Below are positions 19,423-30,710 of a stretch of DNA of 64,000 nt, piece by piece. The notes below the pieces were generated by a model. It saw nothing but the letters and a program-made list of their open reading frames with translations, was not told the DNA's origin and ran no database searches. The translations under genes and the position numbers were made by a program. Numbering within the stretch: the stretch's first letter is position 1; every line of letters begins with the position of its first letter. Source of the stretch: Lactiplantibacillus xiangfangensis (lineage in GTDB: Bacteria > Bacillota > Bacilli > Lactobacillales > Lactobacillaceae); contig NZ_JQCL01000074.1 of the NCBI RefSeq assembly GCF_001438845.1, positions 104,327 to 168,326 on the forward strand, given 5' to 3'.

Positions 19423-20424
19423 CTATCTTAAAATATCGGAATGACCAACTAAATTCATCAGTTCCGCGACCACCTGATCACCATCATGAAAGGCACCGTT
19501 GTCTCTCAACTTTAAAAAGTTCGAGGAGATCACCTTGCAATTTTGGTCCCGTAAGCCACGAAAATCGTGACTAACTTGGCGTGAAACTTCGTTAAATTTA
19601 TGGAAATCCATGTAATCAGCGGGAACTTTTTCCGTATTTACTAACACGGTGTTAATAAAGTTCTCTCCGAGGTGCCGGTTCAAGACCCGCACGTGATCGG
19701 CGTCCGAGAAATTATCGGTTTCGCCTTTTTGCGTCATAATATTACAAATATAAACAACTTCGGCATCGGTTGCGCACACCGCCCGCCCAATATTATTAAT
19801 CATCAGGTTAGGTAAAATGCTTGTAAACAAGCTCCCGGGGCCAAGTACGATTTGGTCCGCTTCCATGATGGCGTCAATGACTGGTTGCACGGCGGTCGGC
19901 TCGTCGCCGTTCTTATCCGTGACCCACACCTTTTGCAGTGACTTATGAGCAGCCGTAATTTCAGCTTCACCAACCAACTCCGCGCCATCCTTAAATCTGC
20001 CGTGTAATGTCAAAGCTTCGTTAGCTGCTGGGTAGACGTGGCCATCCACTTGCATCATTCTCGACAGTTCTTGGACCGCGTCAAACACCCCGGACTTCAT
20101 TTCAGTCAACGCTGCGATGATCAAATTACCAATTGCGTGTCCCGCAAAGAATTGGTCATCACCTTGAAAACGGTACTGAAAAATGTCTTTGTAAATGTGT
20201 GGTAAATTCGACAAAGCAACCATGACGTTTCGAATGTCGCCAGGTGGCACAACGTTGACGTAATTCCGAATAATTCCGGACGACCCACCATCATCAGCAA
20301 CCGTCACGATCGCCGTGATGTCAACGGCTTGCTTACGCAAACCGTTTAGGACAACTGGTAAACCAGTTCCCCCGCCAATCACGACGATTTTTGGTCGCTG
20401 AGTTTTAAACGTATATTTTCTCAT
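19423..20424 (-). CDS. yvcK: YvcK/GlmR-type gluconeogenesis and cell-wall factor
   Basis: This is a CofD-like protein of 333 aa with [14 protein letters not shown] at 17-30 and the NV-rich DDGGSSG motif ([13 protein letters not shown]) of the UDP-sugar-binding site. The Bacillus homologue binds UDP-GlcNAc and stimulates GlmS, steering carbon to cell-wall precursors. The start overlaps the rapZ stop by 4 nt (ATGA), so translation is probably coupled. The position between rapZ and whiA is conserved. Confidence 0.95.
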   Translation of the reverse strand: MRKYTFKTQRPKIVVIGGGTGLPVVLNGLRKQAVDITAIVTVADDGGSSGIIRNYVNVVPPGDIRNVMVALSNLPHIYKDIFQYRFQGDDQFFAGHAIGNLIIAALTEMKSGVFDAVQELSRMMQVDGHVYPAANEALTLHGRFKDGAELVGEAEITAAHKSLQKVWVTDKNGDEPTAVQPVIDAIMEADQIVLGPGSLFTSILPNLMINNIGRAVCATDAEVVYICNIMTQKGETDNFSDADHVRVLNRHLGENFINTVLVNTEKVPADYMDFHKFNEVSRQVSHDFRGLRDQNCKVISSNFLKLRDNGAFHDGDQVVAELMNLVGHSDILR

Positions 20425-21305
20425 GAGCGATTAACTGTTTCCTTTCGTTTTTCTATATCGCGGTGGCTAATGTGAACCTTATAGTTCTTAGCTAAGGCTT
20501 CACCGATTCGTTGAGCCAAGGCGACCGAACGGTGTTGTCCACCGGTACAGCCAATCGCAATCGTCAAGCTCGTTTTGCCCTCCGCTTCGTAGCCAGGCAT
20601 GATGCTCTCCAGCATTCCGAGGAATTGCTGGTAGAATTTCTCCGTTGCCGGTTGATTCATCACGTAGTCAGAAACCGGCTTTTCCAACCCGGTGTGGTGC
20701 TTTAACTCCGGCACATAGTATGGGTTAGGTAAGAACCGGACATCCATGACAATATCTGCATCAATCGGTAAACCATATTTAAACCCGAAGGATAACATCT
20801 CAATGTGGAACGTTTCATCGGGACTCGTTTCAAATTTATCAAAAATAGATTCACGCAATTCACGCGGCGTCAGTGACGACGTATCAATTACGTAAGACGC
20901 GCGGTCTTTTAACGGTGCTAAGAGTTCGCGTTCCTTACGAACGCCGTCCATAACCCGCCCCTCCATCGCTAATGGGTGGGAACGCCGGGTTTCCTTGTAA
21001 CGTGAGACTAACTCTTCGTTAGAAGCATCTAAGAACAAAATCTTAGTCGAGACAAAGTCAGTATTATCGACATTTGCTAACATATCCATAATTTCATCGT
21101 AAAAAGCGCGTGATCGTAAATCAATCACCAGGGCAACTTTTTCAATCTTACCAGACTCTTCTACTAATTCTGAGAATTTCGGTAATAAGGCTGGCGGCAT
21201 ATTATCAATACAGAAATAGCCGAGATCTTCAAAACTCTGGACGGCAACTGTCTTACCAGCGCCACTCATTCCAGAGACAATGACCAATTGTAACGAATCT
21301 GCCAT
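20421..21305 (-). CDS. rapZ: RNase adapter / nucleotide-binding protein RapZ (YvcJ)
   Basis: This is a P-loop protein of 294 aa with Walker A GMSGAGKT (12-19), a DLRSR motif ([13 protein letters not shown]) and the C-terminal [15 protein letters not shown] segment of the phosphosugar-sensing domain. It hydrolyses GTP/ATP. In E. coli RapZ senses glucosamine-6-phosphate; in Bacillus YvcJ affects competence. The start is ATG, 7 nt after GGGAG. It is first in the rapZ-yvcK-whiA operon. Confidence 0.96.
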   Translation of the reverse strand: MADSLQLVIVSGMSGAGKTVAVQSFEDLGYFCIDNMPPALLPKFSELVEESGKIEKVALVIDLRSRAFYDEIMDMLANVDNTDFVSTKILFLDASNEELVSRYKETRRSHPLAMEGRVMDGVRKERELLAPLKDRASYVIDTSSLTPRELRESIFDKFETSPDETFHIEMLSFGFKYGLPIDADIVMDVRFLPNPYYVPELKHHTGLEKPVSDYVMNQPATEKFYQQFLGMLESIMPGYEAEGKTSLTIAIGCTGGQHRSVALAQRIGEALAKNYKVHISHRDIEKRKETVNRS

Positions 21306-21336
21306 GTTTTTGCTCCCTTTAGTCCATAATGTTGGT

Positions 21337-21366
21337 AGTATAACATACCGGGTGTGTCATGACCAA
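21337..21366 (-). promoter_or_regulatory. rapZ operon promoter
   Basis: TTGGTC, an 18-bp spacer and TATACT with an upstream TG (extended -10) lie 31 bp before the rapZ ATG. Confidence 0.55.
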
Positions 21367-21464
21367 TTTTAGTCGCCGGCATGCCTAAAACAATGGGCCA
21401 AGCCAGTACGTTTAAGCACCAGCTGACCCATGTTTGTCCATCGTTAATTCAGTTAAATAACAAT

Positions 21465-22001
21465 CTAATTGCGCCGTGCAAACGCAATTAAGATCGCGTT
21501 GATTCCAAAGACAGCGAAATAGAAGCTGACCAAAACGTTAAACGTAAAGGCAGCGACGACTGGGCTGAATAATAGCATGAGTCCTAATACCAGCGTGATA
21601 ATATCAAAAATCAATGAAAGGACGTAATAGCCCATTCCGAAGACCTTCAAGTGTGATGCAACTGTCAATCGCTCGATGGAGTCGATCAAGAACCAGAATG
21701 CAAAGAGGTACCCGAGTACTAAAATACCCGTTGGTGCGTGGAATAAGAACAGCAATCCCACTAAAATATCGATAATGGCAAAAACCAGGGCAAAGTTCGC
21801 CCGCAGTCCCGTTTCACGTCGTAACTTGGTATAACCTGCAATGGTGGTAATCCCACTAATAATTGCAGCAATCGCGAATAGGAAGACCAAACTCAACAGT
21901 GCGGCCTTCGGTTGTTTCATAACAAAATAGGCGGCAACGAGGAACACGACCCCGGTCATAAACTCTGTCCAGTCGAATCCCCAACGATGATCGTCAAACA
22001 T
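21465..22001 (-). CDS. HdeD-family (DUF308) membrane protein
   Basis: This is a small integral membrane protein of 178 aa from the ATG at 22001, which has GGAG 9 nt upstream. The frame is open further upstream, but the promoter at 22033-22061 lies inside that extension. About six hydrophobic helices with short loops (FLVAAYFVMKQPKAALLSLVF; FWFLIDSIERLTVASHL) match the HdeD/DUF308 family. HdeD is linked to acid resistance in E. coli; the role here is not known. It is a single-gene unit. Confidence 0.85.
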   Translation of the reverse strand: MFDDHRWGFDWTEFMTGVVFLVAAYFVMKQPKAALLSLVFLFAIAAIISGITTIAGYTKLRRETGLRANFALVFAIIDILVGLLFLFHAPTGILVLGYLFAFWFLIDSIERLTVASHLKVFGMGYYVLSLIFDIITLVLGLMLLFSPVVAAFTFNVLVSFYFAVFGINAILIAFARRN

Positions 22002-22032
22002 AAGCAACATCTCCAATATACTATTTGTCTCC

Positions 22033-22061
22033 ATCATACCAGTTGATGAAAGAGTTTCCAA
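22033..22061 (-). promoter_or_regulatory. Promoter of the HdeD-like gene
   Basis: TTGGAA, a 17-bp spacer and TATGAT lie on the minus strand about 30 bp before the chosen ATG. This supports the shorter start. Confidence 0.65.
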
Positions 22062-22113
22062 TTTTTGTAGCGGATTTAACAATGGTTTAAAATTTGGCGC
22101 CACGACAGTACAA

Positions 22114-22149
22114 GAAAACACCAAGATGCCTTCACCTTGGTGTTTTTTG
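22114..22149. terminator. Bidirectional terminator after argGH
   Basis: AACACCAAG pairs with CTTGGTGTT around a 10-nt loop. The T run is longer on the plus strand; on the minus strand it reads TTTTCTTG. It probably ends argGH transcription. Confidence 0.65.
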
Positions 22150-22262
22150 ATTTAAACAATATCAATTTAAAGCTTAAAAACGATTGTTTATGATCTATTC
22201 CGGTTGACGCTGATAACAATGTCCCTGATATCAAAATCTATGGCAACCGGACTGGGCACTAC

Positions 22263-23666
22263 CTAGTCCTTGTTTACTGATTGATAGGCATCGAGCTGTT
22301 GTTGCGCCCGTTTTAATTCTAGTTTAATTTGGTCGAAACCAGTTCCACCAAGTGAATGCCGCCGTTCGACAGCTACCTTGGCATCCAAGTCATGGTAAAC
22401 GTCTTCTTGAATCAACGGTGAAATTTCTTGGTATTCACTTAATGGAATATCTTGCAACGGCCGGTTCTTCTTCAATCCATCGAGGACCAGCTTGCCCACG
22501 ATTGCATGGGCCTGACGGAATGGAATCCCCTTATTAGCTAAATAGTCGGCCAATTCAGTTGCATTTGAGAAATCGTTAGTCGTCGCGTGTGCCATGCGAT
22601 CTTCATTAACGGTCAAGGTTGCCAGCATCCCCGTAAAGACGTGTAAGCTCGTTAATAAGGTCGTTACGGTGTCAAAGGCACCTTCCTTGTCTTCTTGTAA
22701 ATCTTTGTTGTACGCCAACGGAATAGCCTTCATTACGGTCAACAAGCCCATTAAGTTCCCGTAGACCCGACCAGACTTACCGCGAATTAATTCGGCCATA
22801 TCCGGGTTCTTCTTCTGGGGCATAATTGAACTCCCAGTTGAAAATTGATCGCTTAAGCTAATGTACTTAAATTCATAACTACTCCAACTGACAATTTCCT
22901 CACAAAAACGCGATAGATGCATCATCAAAATTGAAGCGTTACTCAAGAATTCTAGGACAAAGTCCCGGTCAGAAACGGCATCCAGGCTATTATGATAGAC
23001 CTGACTGAAACCCAATAATTTAGCACTATATTCACGGTCAATTGGGAAAGTTGTTCCGGCTAAAGCCGCGGCTCCCAACGGTGAAATATCCGTATGCTGC
23101 ATGTTGAATTCGAACCGTTCCATATCACGCTTAAACATTTGGTAATAAGCTAACAAGTAATGTGCATAAGAGATTGGTTGGGCGTGTTGTAAATGGGTGT
23201 ACCCTGGCATCACAGTCTCGACGTTTTCACTAGCTTTATCAACCAAGACTTCTTCAAGGGCGTGTAGCCGGTCTAGAATCTTCGGCAACTGGTGTTTCAT
23301 GTAAAGGTGAAAATCCGTTGCAACTTGGTCGTTCCGTGAACGAGCGGTGTGTAATTTCCCAGCTACCGGACCGATTTCTTCCGTCAGCAATGATTCAATG
23401 TTCATGTGAATATCTTCGTTGACGGTCGAAAATTCCAGCTTACCCTGCTTTAAGCGTTCGTCTAAAGTTTCAAGCCCCGCTACAATTTTATCCACGTCTT
23501 CGGCAGGTAAAATTCCCGTCTTCTTTAACATCTTAACGTGTGCAAGTGAGCCGGCAATGTCTTCAGCAGCTAGCAACTGATCGAATCCGATTGACGCACC
23601 AAAATCATCCACGTACTTGGCACCGGTCTCAGTGAACCGGCCACCCCATAATTTTTTCGTACTCAT
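22263..23666 (-). CDS. argH: Argininosuccinate lyase
   Basis: This enzyme performs the last step of arginine synthesis, splitting argininosuccinate into arginine and fumarate. It is 467 aa with the superfamily signature [13 protein letters not shown], the early [12 protein letters not shown] and [12 protein letters not shown] motifs, and the catalytic His in [12 protein letters not shown]. Its ATG overlaps the argG stop by one base (TAATG), so the two are translationally coupled. The 3' region also has CCGGTTG/CAACCGG and GGACT/AGTCC inverted repeats before the terminator. Confidence 0.99.
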   Translation of the reverse strand: MSTKKLWGGRFTETGAKYVDDFGASIGFDQLLAAEDIAGSLAHVKMLKKTGILPAEDVDKIVAGLETLDERLKQGKLEFSTVNEDIHMNIESLLTEEIGPVAGKLHTARSRNDQVATDFHLYMKHQLPKILDRLHALEEVLVDKASENVETVMPGYTHLQHAQPISYAHYLLAYYQMFKRDMERFEFNMQHTDISPLGAAALAGTTFPIDREYSAKLLGFSQVYHNSLDAVSDRDFVLEFLSNASILMMHLSRFCEEIVSWSSYEFKYISLSDQFSTGSSIMPQKKNPDMAELIRGKSGRVYGNLMGLLTVMKAIPLAYNKDLQEDKEGAFDTVTTLLTSLHVFTGMLATLTVNEDRMAHATTNDFSNATELADYLANKGIPFRQAHAIVGKLVLDGLKKNRPLQDIPLSEYQEISPLIQEDVYHDLDAKVAVERRHSLGGTGFDQIKLELKRAQQQLDAYQSVNKD

Positions 23667-24907
23667 TAGGCGTGTTCCTTGTTAATTTTCGCTTTGGCGT
23701 CAGCTTGAACCTTGGCCTGAACTTGAGCATTAACCTGGGTTGGTAAGCCCCATAACTTGATAAAGCCAACCGCAGCCTGTTGATCAAATGAATCTGCCGC
23801 AGTATAAGTTGCTAAGTCTTTATCGTATAAGGAATTTGGTGACTTCCGGCCTTCCGTAATCACGTTTCCTTTAAAGAGTTGAACCCGAACAACACCGTTA
23901 ACAACTTGTTGCGTTTGCTTCAAGAAAGCAACCATGGCTTCCATCAATGGTGAGAACCATAAGCCGTTGTAAATCGTATCAGCTAATTTTTGTTCGATGA
24001 TTGGTTTGAAGTGCGCTAATTCCCGTTCAAAGGTCAAGTCTTCCAAATCCTTGTGGGCCTTCAATAAGACGGTCGCTGCGGGAGCTTCATAAACTTCACG
24101 CGATTTAATTCCGACTAACCGGTTTTCAATGTGGTCGATCCGACCAATTCCGTGTTCGCCAGCGATTTTGTCTAATTTAATAATTAAGTCGGCCAAGTTC
24201 ATAGCTTCGCCGTCCAAGGCAACTGGAACCCCCGCTTCAAACGTAATTTCTAACGTTGTTGGCGTATCCGGTGTATCAGCTAGCGCCTTAGTCCGATCAA
24301 AGGCATCAGCTGGTGCGCCTTCCCAAGGATCTTCCAAGATGCCGCATTCGTTGGCCCGGCCCCATAAGTTTTCGTCGATTGAGTATGGGCTGTCCAAGTT
24401 GATTGGTACGGGAATGTTATGTTTCTTAGCGTAATCAATTTCTTCTTCACGTGACCAGTGCCAGTCACGAACAGGTGCTTCAATCTTAATGTCTGGTGCC
24501 AACGCGTGAATGGCAACTTCGAAACGAACTTGGTCGTTCCCTTTACCAGTACAGCCATGCGCAATCGCAACCGCGTGTTCCTTTTTAGCAAGGTCAACGA
24601 GCTTCTTGGCAATCAATGGCCGTGATAAAGCAGAAACTAATGGGTATTCCCCTTCGTACAACGTGTGTCCTTGGAGGGCAATCAGGGCGTATTCTTCAGC
24701 AAATTCTTGTTTGGCATCAATCATGTAAGACGCAACGGCGCCAAGCTTTAAAGCCTTGTCCTTGATGGCATCCATGTCTTTGCCTTCACCAACATCGATT
24801 CCACAAGCGACCACGTCGTAGCCCTTGTCCTTCAACCAACTGATTGCAACGGATGTATCTAATCCACCAGAATAAGCAAGAATAATTTTTTCGTTTTGTT
24901 CGACCAT
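23666..24907 (-). CDS. argG: Argininosuccinate synthase
   Basis: This enzyme condenses citrulline and aspartate using ATP. It is 413 aa with the PP-loop SGGLDTS (13-19), the citrulline/aspartate-binding [14 protein letters not shown] and SIDENLWGR. The start is ATG behind GGAGGG. It is first in the argGH operon, with a promoter and ARG-box-like AT-rich repeats upstream, so regulation by ArgR-type repressors and arginine is likely. Other arginine genes are not in the window. Confidence 0.99.
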   Translation of the reverse strand: MVEQNEKIILAYSGGLDTSVAISWLKDKGYDVVACGIDVGEGKDMDAIKDKALKLGAVASYMIDAKQEFAEEYALIALQGHTLYEGEYPLVSALSRPLIAKKLVDLAKKEHAVAIAHGCTGKGNDQVRFEVAIHALAPDIKIEAPVRDWHWSREEEIDYAKKHNIPVPINLDSPYSIDENLWGRANECGILEDPWEGAPADAFDRTKALADTPDTPTTLEITFEAGVPVALDGEAMNLADLIIKLDKIAGEHGIGRIDHIENRLVGIKSREVYEAPAATVLLKAHKDLEDLTFERELAHFKPIIEQKLADTIYNGLWFSPLMEAMVAFLKQTQQVVNGVVRVQLFKGNVITEGRKSPNSLYDKDLATYTAADSFDQQAAVGFIKLWGLPTQVNAQVQAKVQADAKAKINKEHA

Positions 24908-24955
24908 TGATATAACCCTCCGTAAATAATTATTTTCGTATTTCTCAATGACAGT

Positions 24956-24984
24956 ATCGTACCACCCGTTTTAATGTTATGCAA
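24956..24984 (-). promoter_or_regulatory. argGH promoter
   Basis: TTGCAT, a 17-bp spacer and TACGAT preceded by GTGG (extended -10) lie about 50 bp before argG. Confidence 0.55.
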
Positions 24985-24988
24985 CTAT

Positions 24989-25066
24989 TTTTATAAAATA
25001 TTCGTTATTTTCCAAATATTCACTTAATTTACGAATATTTATACATTTATTCATTAATTTTTGCAT
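24989..25066. promoter_or_regulatory. Cluster of ARG-box-like sequences upstream of argG
   Basis: This stretch contains several copies of GAATATTT-type words in both orientations, including TGTATAAATATTCG (25032-25045, minus), GTGAATATTT, ACGAATATTT and TGCAAAAATTAATGAAT. They resemble ArgR/AhrC ARG boxes (WTGAATAWWWATNCA). They lie just upstream of the -35. Confidence 0.5.
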
Positions 25067-25091
25067 CATATGGTTAGAAACCTACTCAACC

Positions 25092-25143
25092 AAAAAAAGT
25101 GCGCTACCCAATTCTCACTCACTGAAAATTGGGTAGCGCACTT
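25092..25143 (-). terminator. Terminator after luxS
   Basis: AAGTGCGCTACCCAATT and its exact complement form a 17-bp stem around a 13-nt loop. On the minus strand seven T follow. Confidence 0.93.
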
Positions 25144-25165
25144 ATTATTTTAATTTTAGTAACCC

Positions 25166-25642
25166 TTATTCAACCACTTTACGGACGAATGGGTCTGATG
25201 AAATTCCTTGTGAAAGAATCAATTTAGCCCATTCCTTAGCAGAAAATAGGGAGTGGTCCTTGTAGTTCCCACAACTGTCGATGGTTGTGCCTTGCACGTC
25301 TTCCCACTTAGCGGGACCCGCAATAAATTCTAACGAGGACTTCAACGCTTTAGCCACTTCAACCGTGTCGTGTTCACCCCAGGTAATCAAATGGAAACCA
25401 GTCCGGCAACCGAATGGTGAACAGTCGATAACGCCGTCCATCCGGTCACGCAATAACCCGGCCAACATATGTTCAATCGTGTGTAAACCCGCCGTATCGA
25501 TGGCAGCCTTATTAGGTTGAACTAACCGTAAATCAAAGTTAGTGATTGCATCGCCCTTAGGACCATGTTCCACCGTAATTTTACGAACGTAAGGTGCTAA
25601 AACTTTGGTATGATCTAACGTAAAACTTTCTACTTTAGCCAT
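25166..25642 (-). CDS. luxS: S-ribosylhomocysteine lyase LuxS
   Basis: LuxS cleaves S-ribosylhomocysteine to homocysteine and the autoinducer-2 precursor DPD, in the activated methyl cycle. The ATG at 25642 gives 158 aa; a GTG nine bases upstream directly abuts the GAGGAG ribosome site. The metal site HTIEHM has His54 and His58, with Cys124 as the third ligand. [11 protein letters not shown] (Cys74 and Cys79) includes the catalytic Cys region. It is monocistronic with its own terminator. Confidence 0.99.
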   Translation of the reverse strand: MAKVESFTLDHTKVLAPYVRKITVEHGPKGDAITNFDLRLVQPNKAAIDTAGLHTIEHMLAGLLRDRMDGVIDCSPFGCRTGFHLITWGEHDTVEVAKALKSSLEFIAGPAKWEDVQGTTIDSCGNYKDHSLFSAKEWAKLILSQGISSDPFVRKVVE

Positions 25643-25700
25643 TAAAAACACTCCTCTAGTTAAAATTACATTACAAGTTCAGTGTAGCACACTCAGTCAA

Positions 25701-28556
25701 TTATTTGGCCGTCTCCGCTGCTTCCCGTGCCCGGTCGCGTTCAAGGACCGGCTTTAAATACTGACCCGTGTAACTATTTGGTTCTTCCGCAACTTCTTCA
25801 GGAGTCCCGGTTGCCACGACGGTACCACCACCGTCGCCACCTTCTGGTCCTAAATCGATCAAGTAGTCGGCCGACTTCACCACGTCCAAGTTATGTTCAA
25901 TAATTAAGACCGTGTTACCCGCATCAACAAGGCGGTTTAAGACCCCAATCAAGCGCCGAATATCTTCGCTATGCAGCCCAGTCGTTGGTTCATCTAAAAT
26001 GTAGAAGTTCTTACCGGACTGTTGCTTATGCAGTTCAGACGCTAACTTCATCCGTTGGGCTTCGCCACCGGAAAGGGTCGTTGCTGACTGACCAAGTTTA
26101 ACGTAGCCTAAGCCAACATCGACCAAGGTCTGTAGCTTCCGCCGAATCTTAGGAATTGGTTCAAAGAAGGCGAGTGCTTCGGACGCCGTCATCTGTAAAA
26201 CATCGGCAATGTTTTTACCCTTATATTCAACTTCTAGCGTTTCAGAATTATACTGCTTGCCATGACAAACTTCACACGGTACAAAGACGTCTGGTAAGAA
26301 GTTCATTTCAATCTTCAAAATTCCGTCACCATGACAGGCTTCACAACGACCGCCCTTAATGTTGAAACTAAAGCGGCCCTTTTGGTAACCCCGTAGCTTA
26401 GCCTCGCTAGTTTGCGCAAATAGATCACGGATGTTGTCAAAGACCCCGGTATAGGTCGCCGGATTACTCCGTGGCGTCCGTCCAATCGGACTTTGGTCAA
26501 TATTCACTAGCCGTTCAATATTTTTAACCCCGCTAATGCTCTTATACTGACCAGGTTTCTCAGAATTACGATTGAGCTTTTGTGCTAACGCCCGTTTGAG
26601 CACATCGTTGACTAACGTCGATTTACCAGAACCCGAAACCCCAGTCACAACCACAAACTCCCCGAGTGGAAAGTCTACGGTAATGTCCTTCAAGTTGTTT
26701 TCAGCGGCGCCAGTCACCTTGATCTTTTTACCGTTTCCAGGCCGACGCTTGGCCGGTACCGGAATAAACCGTTTGCCAGCCAAGTATTGCCCCGTCAACG
26801 ATTTCCGGGAACGTGCCACCTGCTTAGGCGTTCCGGCAGCCATGACTTCACCACCGTTTTCACCAGCCCCAGGGCCAATGTCAATCAGGTAATCCGCGGC
26901 ACGCATGGTGTCCTCATCGTGTTCAACCACGATCAACGTATTGCCAAGGTCCCGCATCTTTTTCAATGAGCTAATTAACCGGTCGTTATCGCGTTGGTGC
27001 AAACCAATTGAAGGTTCATCCAAAATGTAAAGTACTCCGGACAAGTTCGACCCAATTTGGGTTGCTAACCGAATCCGTTGCGCCTCCCCACCGGATAGCG
27101 TCCGTGCTGAACGGCTGAGCGTTAAGTAAGCCAAGCCCACGTTACGCAGGAAGGATAAGCGGTCCTTAATTTCTTTTAAAATTGGTTGGGCAATGACTAG
27201 GTCCTGTTCGGAGAACTTCAACCCCTTAAAGAAGTCGATTTCTTTCCCGATGGCCAAGTCGGAAACCATCCCAATATGTTCGCCGCCGACCTTAACGGAA
27301 AGGGCTTTACGATTCAATCGAAAACCATGACAAGTCTGACAAGTTAATTCAGTCATGTACTTGCGCATCACGTCACGGGTAAAGTCACTGTTCGTTTCGT
27401 GATAACGCCGGTCAACGTTATTGATAACTCCTTCAAAGACGGCGTCGACATCCCGTACCCCACCAAAATCATTTTGATAATGGAAGTGGAACGTCTTACC
27501 ATCTGAACCGTATAAGACGGTCTGTTGGTCAGCCTTAGATAAATCTTCGTAAGGCACGTCCAACGGAATCTTTAACTGTTCGCAAGCTTGCTTTAACATT
27601 TCGGGATAATACTGTGAACTGATTGGGTTCCAAGGCGCCAACGCCCCTTCCGCCAACGTCATCGTCTTATCCGGAACAACTAAGTCTTCATCAACTTCCA
27701 GTTTAACGCCTAAGCCTTCACAGTCTGGGCAGGCGCCTTGTGGGGCGTTAAATGAGAATAACCGGGGTTCAAGTTCCCCCACGGTAAACCCACAGACCGG
27801 ACAAGCATAGTGTTCAGAAAACAGAATTGGGTCGCCGCCAATCACGTCGGCAATGGCGTACCCGCCACTCAAGCGGAGCGCGGCTTCAAACGAGTCGAAC
27901 AACCGGGAGCGGTCGCCGGGTTTAACGACGATTCGGTCAATCACAATTTCAATCGTGTGTTGTTTGTTTTTATCTAAATCAAAGTCTTCACTAATGTCAC
28001 GAATGTCACCGTCTACTCGAACCCGGACAAAGCCTTCCCGCTTGATCTTTTCAAAGACCTTTTTGTGTTCGCCCTTTTTCTGGCGCACAATCGGTGATAA
28101 AATTTGTAGCTTTGTTCGCTCGGCCAGCTTTTGAACCCGATCAACCATTTGTTCAACGGTTTGACTCGCAATCGGCGTCCCGTCATTTGGACAGATTGGT
28201 TGACCCACTCGTGCCCACAGTAACCGTAAGTAATCATTGATTTCGGTAACCGTTCCGACGGTTGACCGCGGGTTCTTTGAGGTCGTCTTTTGATCAATGG
28301 AAATTGCCGGGCTTAACCCGTCAATTGAATCCACGTCGGGCTTTTGCATCTGCCCTAAGAATTGGCGGGCATACGCCGATAAACTTTCGACGTAGCGCCG
28401 TTGACCTTCCGCGTAGAGCGTATCAAAGGCTAACGAGCTTTTCCCAGAACCGGACAAGCCGGTAATAACCACTAACTTGTTGCGGGGAATCGTCACGTCA
28501 ATGTTCTTTAAATTATGGGCACGCGCACCGTGGATGATAATCTTATCGTTTGCCAA
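25701..28556 (-). CDS. uvrA: Excinuclease ABC subunit A
   Basis: This is the damage-recognition ATPase of nucleotide excision repair. It is 951 aa with two ABC modules: Walker [10 protein letters not shown] near 35 and GVSGSGKST near 645, two LSGGEAQR signatures, and zinc clusters CPVC...CPDC and CEAC...CEVC. The start is TTG, 6 nt after AGGAGGTC. It follows uvrB by 11 nt and forms the uvrBA operon with it. Confidence 0.99.
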   Translation of the reverse strand: MANDKIIIHGARAHNLKNIDVTIPRNKLVVITGLSGSGKSSLAFDTLYAEGQRRYVESLSAYARQFLGQMQKPDVDSIDGLSPAISIDQKTTSKNPRSTVGTVTEINDYLRLLWARVGQPICPNDGTPIASQTVEQMVDRVQKLAERTKLQILSPIVRQKKGEHKKVFEKIKREGFVRVRVDGDIRDISEDFDLDKNKQHTIEIVIDRIVVKPGDRSRLFDSFEAALRLSGGYAIADVIGGDPILFSEHYACPVCGFTVGELEPRLFSFNAPQGACPDCEGLGVKLEVDEDLVVPDKTMTLAEGALAPWNPISSQYYPEMLKQACEQLKIPLDVPYEDLSKADQQTVLYGSDGKTFHFHYQNDFGGVRDVDAVFEGVINNVDRRYHETNSDFTRDVMRKYMTELTCQTCHGFRLNRKALSVKVGGEHIGMVSDLAIGKEIDFFKGLKFSEQDLVIAQPILKEIKDRLSFLRNVGLAYLTLSRSARTLSGGEAQRIRLATQIGSNLSGVLYILDEPSIGLHQRDNDRLISSLKKMRDLGNTLIVVEHDEDTMRAADYLIDIGPGAGENGGEVMAAGTPKQVARSRKSLTGQYLAGKRFIPVPAKRRPGNGKKIKVTGAAENNLKDITVDFPLGEFVVVTGVSGSGKSTLVNDVLKRALAQKLNRNSEKPGQYKSISGVKNIERLVNIDQSPIGRTPRSNPATYTGVFDNIRDLFAQTSEAKLRGYQKGRFSFNIKGGRCEACHGDGILKIEMNFLPDVFVPCEVCHGKQYNSETLEVEYKGKNIADVLQMTASEALAFFEPIPKIRRKLQTLVDVGLGYVKLGQSATTLSGGEAQRMKLASELHKQQSGKNFYILDEPTTGLHSEDIRRLIGVLNRLVDAGNTVLIIEHNLDVVKSADYLIDLGPEGGDGGGTVVATGTPEEVAEEPNSYTGQYLKPVLERDRAREAAETAK

Positions 28557-28567
28557 AAAAAGACCTC

Positions 28568-30571
28568 CTAGCTGATCTGTGCTTTCAATTCCATGACCGT
28601 ATCACGCAAAGTTGCGGCTTGTTCAAAGTCGAGTTTCTTGGCAGCGGTCTTCATTTGTTCTTCCAACTTGCTAATCATATCAAGTTGTTGTTCGTGCGTC
28701 ATATCGTCAAAGTCGGTTTCTAAGAAGTCGTCCTTCTTACCGCTATCTTCCGTCTGTTTAGTTGACGCAATCAATTCCGGAATGGCCTTCTTGATCGTCC
28801 GTGGCGTAATATGATGGTCTTCATTATACTGCATCTGAATCTTACGCCGACGAGCCGTTTCGTCAATGGCCGCCTGCATCGAATCAGTCGTGTGCTCCGC
28901 GTACATAATAACCGAACCGTGTTCATTACGCGCAGCCCGCCCAATCGTTTGAATGAGTGACCGTTCATTACGCAGGAAGCCTTCCTTATCAGCATCCAAA
29001 ATGGCAACCAACGAAACTTCGGGAACGTCAATTCCTTCACGTAACAAGTTAATTCCGACTAACACGTCGAACTTACCTAATCGCAGATCCCGGATAATCT
29101 TAGTCCGCTCCAAAGTCTTGATGTCACTATGCAAGTACTGGACCTTGATTCCTAAATCCTTTAGATAGTCCGTCAAATCTTCAGACATTTTCTTAGTTAA
29201 CGTCGTCACAAAGACCCGTTCGTCGCGTTCAATTCGTTTATTGATTTCGCCAACAAGGTCATCGATTTGGCCCATAATTGGGCGCACTTCGATAGTTGGA
29301 TCTAGCAAACCGGTTGGTCGGATAATTTGTTGGATCACGTGCTTTGTCCGGTCCATTTCGTATGGTCCGGGCGTCGCTGACATGTAAACAACTTGGTTAA
29401 TGTGTTGTTCCACTTCTTCAAGCTTTAGCGGCCGGTTATCCAGCGCACTCGGCAACCGGAACCCGTAATCAACTAACATTTGCTTGCGGGCACGGTCACC
29501 GTTATACATCCCGCGTACTTGTGGCATCGTCACATGAGATTCATCGACGACCATTAAGAAATCCTTGGGGAAGAAGTCTAACAACGTGTACGGTGGTTCA
29601 CCAGGTTTGCGCCCATCCATAAAGCGTGAATAGTTTTCAATCCCGCTGGTGTAGCCCATTTCTTTAAGCATTTCAATATCATAAGTAGTCCGTTGCTTTA
29701 ACCGTTGGGCTTCAAGCAACTTACCATCCGTTGTCAATTCCTTGAGACGGCCATCCAATTCATTTTCGATGCCATTAATCGCGTGTTCCATAATCGCGTC
29801 GTTTGTCATAAAGTGGGTCGCCGGGAAAATGGCCACGTGATCACGATCGCCGACCACTTCACCCGTCAACGCATCAATTTCTCGAATCCGGTCGATCTCA
29901 TCGCCAAAGAACTCGACCCGTAACGCGTGGTCATCCCGCGAAGCTGGGAAAACTTCGACCACGTCACCGTGAACTCGGAACCGGCCCCGTTGAAAATCAA
30001 TGTCATTTCGATCAAATTGAATATCTACTAATTTACGTAATAAGTCGTTACGATCAATCTGCATCCCGACCCGCAATGAAACGACGTGGTTCTTATATTC
30101 AGTCGGGTCCCCTAAACCAAAAATACTGGAGACGGAGGCCACCACGATGACGTCGTTTCGTTCAAGTAAGGAACTAGTGGCGGAATGCCGAAGTTTATCA
30201 ATTTCATCGTTGATTGCGGAATCTTTTTCAATGTAAGTATCACTCGAAGGAACGTACGCTTCCGGTTGATAATAGTCGTAATAACTAACGAAGTATTCAA
30301 CCGCGTTATTCGGGAAAAACTTTTTAAATTCGCCGTAAAGCTGACCGGCCAACGTCTTGTTATGTGAAAGAATCAGGGTTGGCTTATTAACTTGGGCAAT
30401 GACATTCGAAATCGTGAACGTTTTCCCGGTCCCGGTCGCACCCATCAAAACTTGTTCTTTTTCCCCCGCTTCAATTCCAGCTGTTAACTGCTGGATAGCT
30501 TGGGGTTGATCACCAGTTGGTTGATAGTCCGAAACTAAGTCAAACTTGTTGTTATTTACTCGATCAATCAA
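28568..30571 (-). CDS. uvrB: Excinuclease ABC subunit B
   Basis: This helicase-fold protein verifies damage and recruits UvrC. It is 667 aa with Walker A GATGTGKT (44-51), the beta-hairpin region [12 protein letters not shown], the helicase motif DESHVT, and the C-terminal UVR coiled coil ([21 protein letters not shown]) that contacts UvrC. The start is TTG, 6 nt after GGAGGAG. It is first in the uvrBA operon; a LexA-like site lies about 120 bp upstream. Confidence 0.99.
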   Translation of the reverse strand: MIDRVNNNKFDLVSDYQPTGDQPQAIQQLTAGIEAGEKEQVLMGATGTGKTFTISNVIAQVNKPTLILSHNKTLAGQLYGEFKKFFPNNAVEYFVSYYDYYQPEAYVPSSDTYIEKDSAINDEIDKLRHSATSSLLERNDVIVVASVSSIFGLGDPTEYKNHVVSLRVGMQIDRNDLLRKLVDIQFDRNDIDFQRGRFRVHGDVVEVFPASRDDHALRVEFFGDEIDRIREIDALTGEVVGDRDHVAIFPATHFMTNDAIMEHAINGIENELDGRLKELTTDGKLLEAQRLKQRTTYDIEMLKEMGYTSGIENYSRFMDGRKPGEPPYTLLDFFPKDFLMVVDESHVTMPQVRGMYNGDRARKQMLVDYGFRLPSALDNRPLKLEEVEQHINQVVYMSATPGPYEMDRTKHVIQQIIRPTGLLDPTIEVRPIMGQIDDLVGEINKRIERDERVFVTTLTKKMSEDLTDYLKDLGIKVQYLHSDIKTLERTKIIRDLRLGKFDVLVGINLLREGIDVPEVSLVAILDADKEGFLRNERSLIQTIGRAARNEHGSVIMYAEHTTDSMQAAIDETARRRKIQMQYNEDHHITPRTIKKAIPELIASTKQTEDSGKKDDFLETDFDDMTHEQQLDMISKLEEQMKTAAKKLDFEQAATLRDTVMELKAQIS

Positions 30572-30633
30572 ACGTGACTCCTCCTTTGAGACTCATCTTT
30601 ATTTACAATAATCGTTACTAGAAGTTCACACTT

Positions 30634-30668
30634 CAAAAAAGATAGGCAGCCGTGCTCCCTATCCCTTT
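30634..30668 (-). terminator. Terminator after the HD hydrolase gene
   Basis: GATAGG and CCTATC with additional flanking A-T pairs form a hairpin around an 11-nt loop, followed by six T. It sits between the HD gene and uvrB. Confidence 0.7.
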
Positions 30669-30693
30669 AAAACCGCTATTTATTTTAGCACAT

Positions 30694-30707
30694 CGAACAT
30701 ACTTTCG
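30694..30707. promoter_or_regulatory. LexA (DinR)-like SOS box upstream of uvrBA
   Basis: CGAACATACTTTCG differs at one position from the Gram-positive SOS palindrome CGAAC-N4-GTTCG. A TAAAAT (-10-like) follows on the minus strand at 30683-30688. A conflict remains: the terminator hairpin at 30634-30668 would lie in the 5' leader of such a transcript. Confidence 0.5.
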
Positions 30708-30710
30708 CCA

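Noticed and set aside
24129-24728. Long antisense frames inside argG
   Set aside because: They have no ribosome sites and mirror the codon structure of argG.
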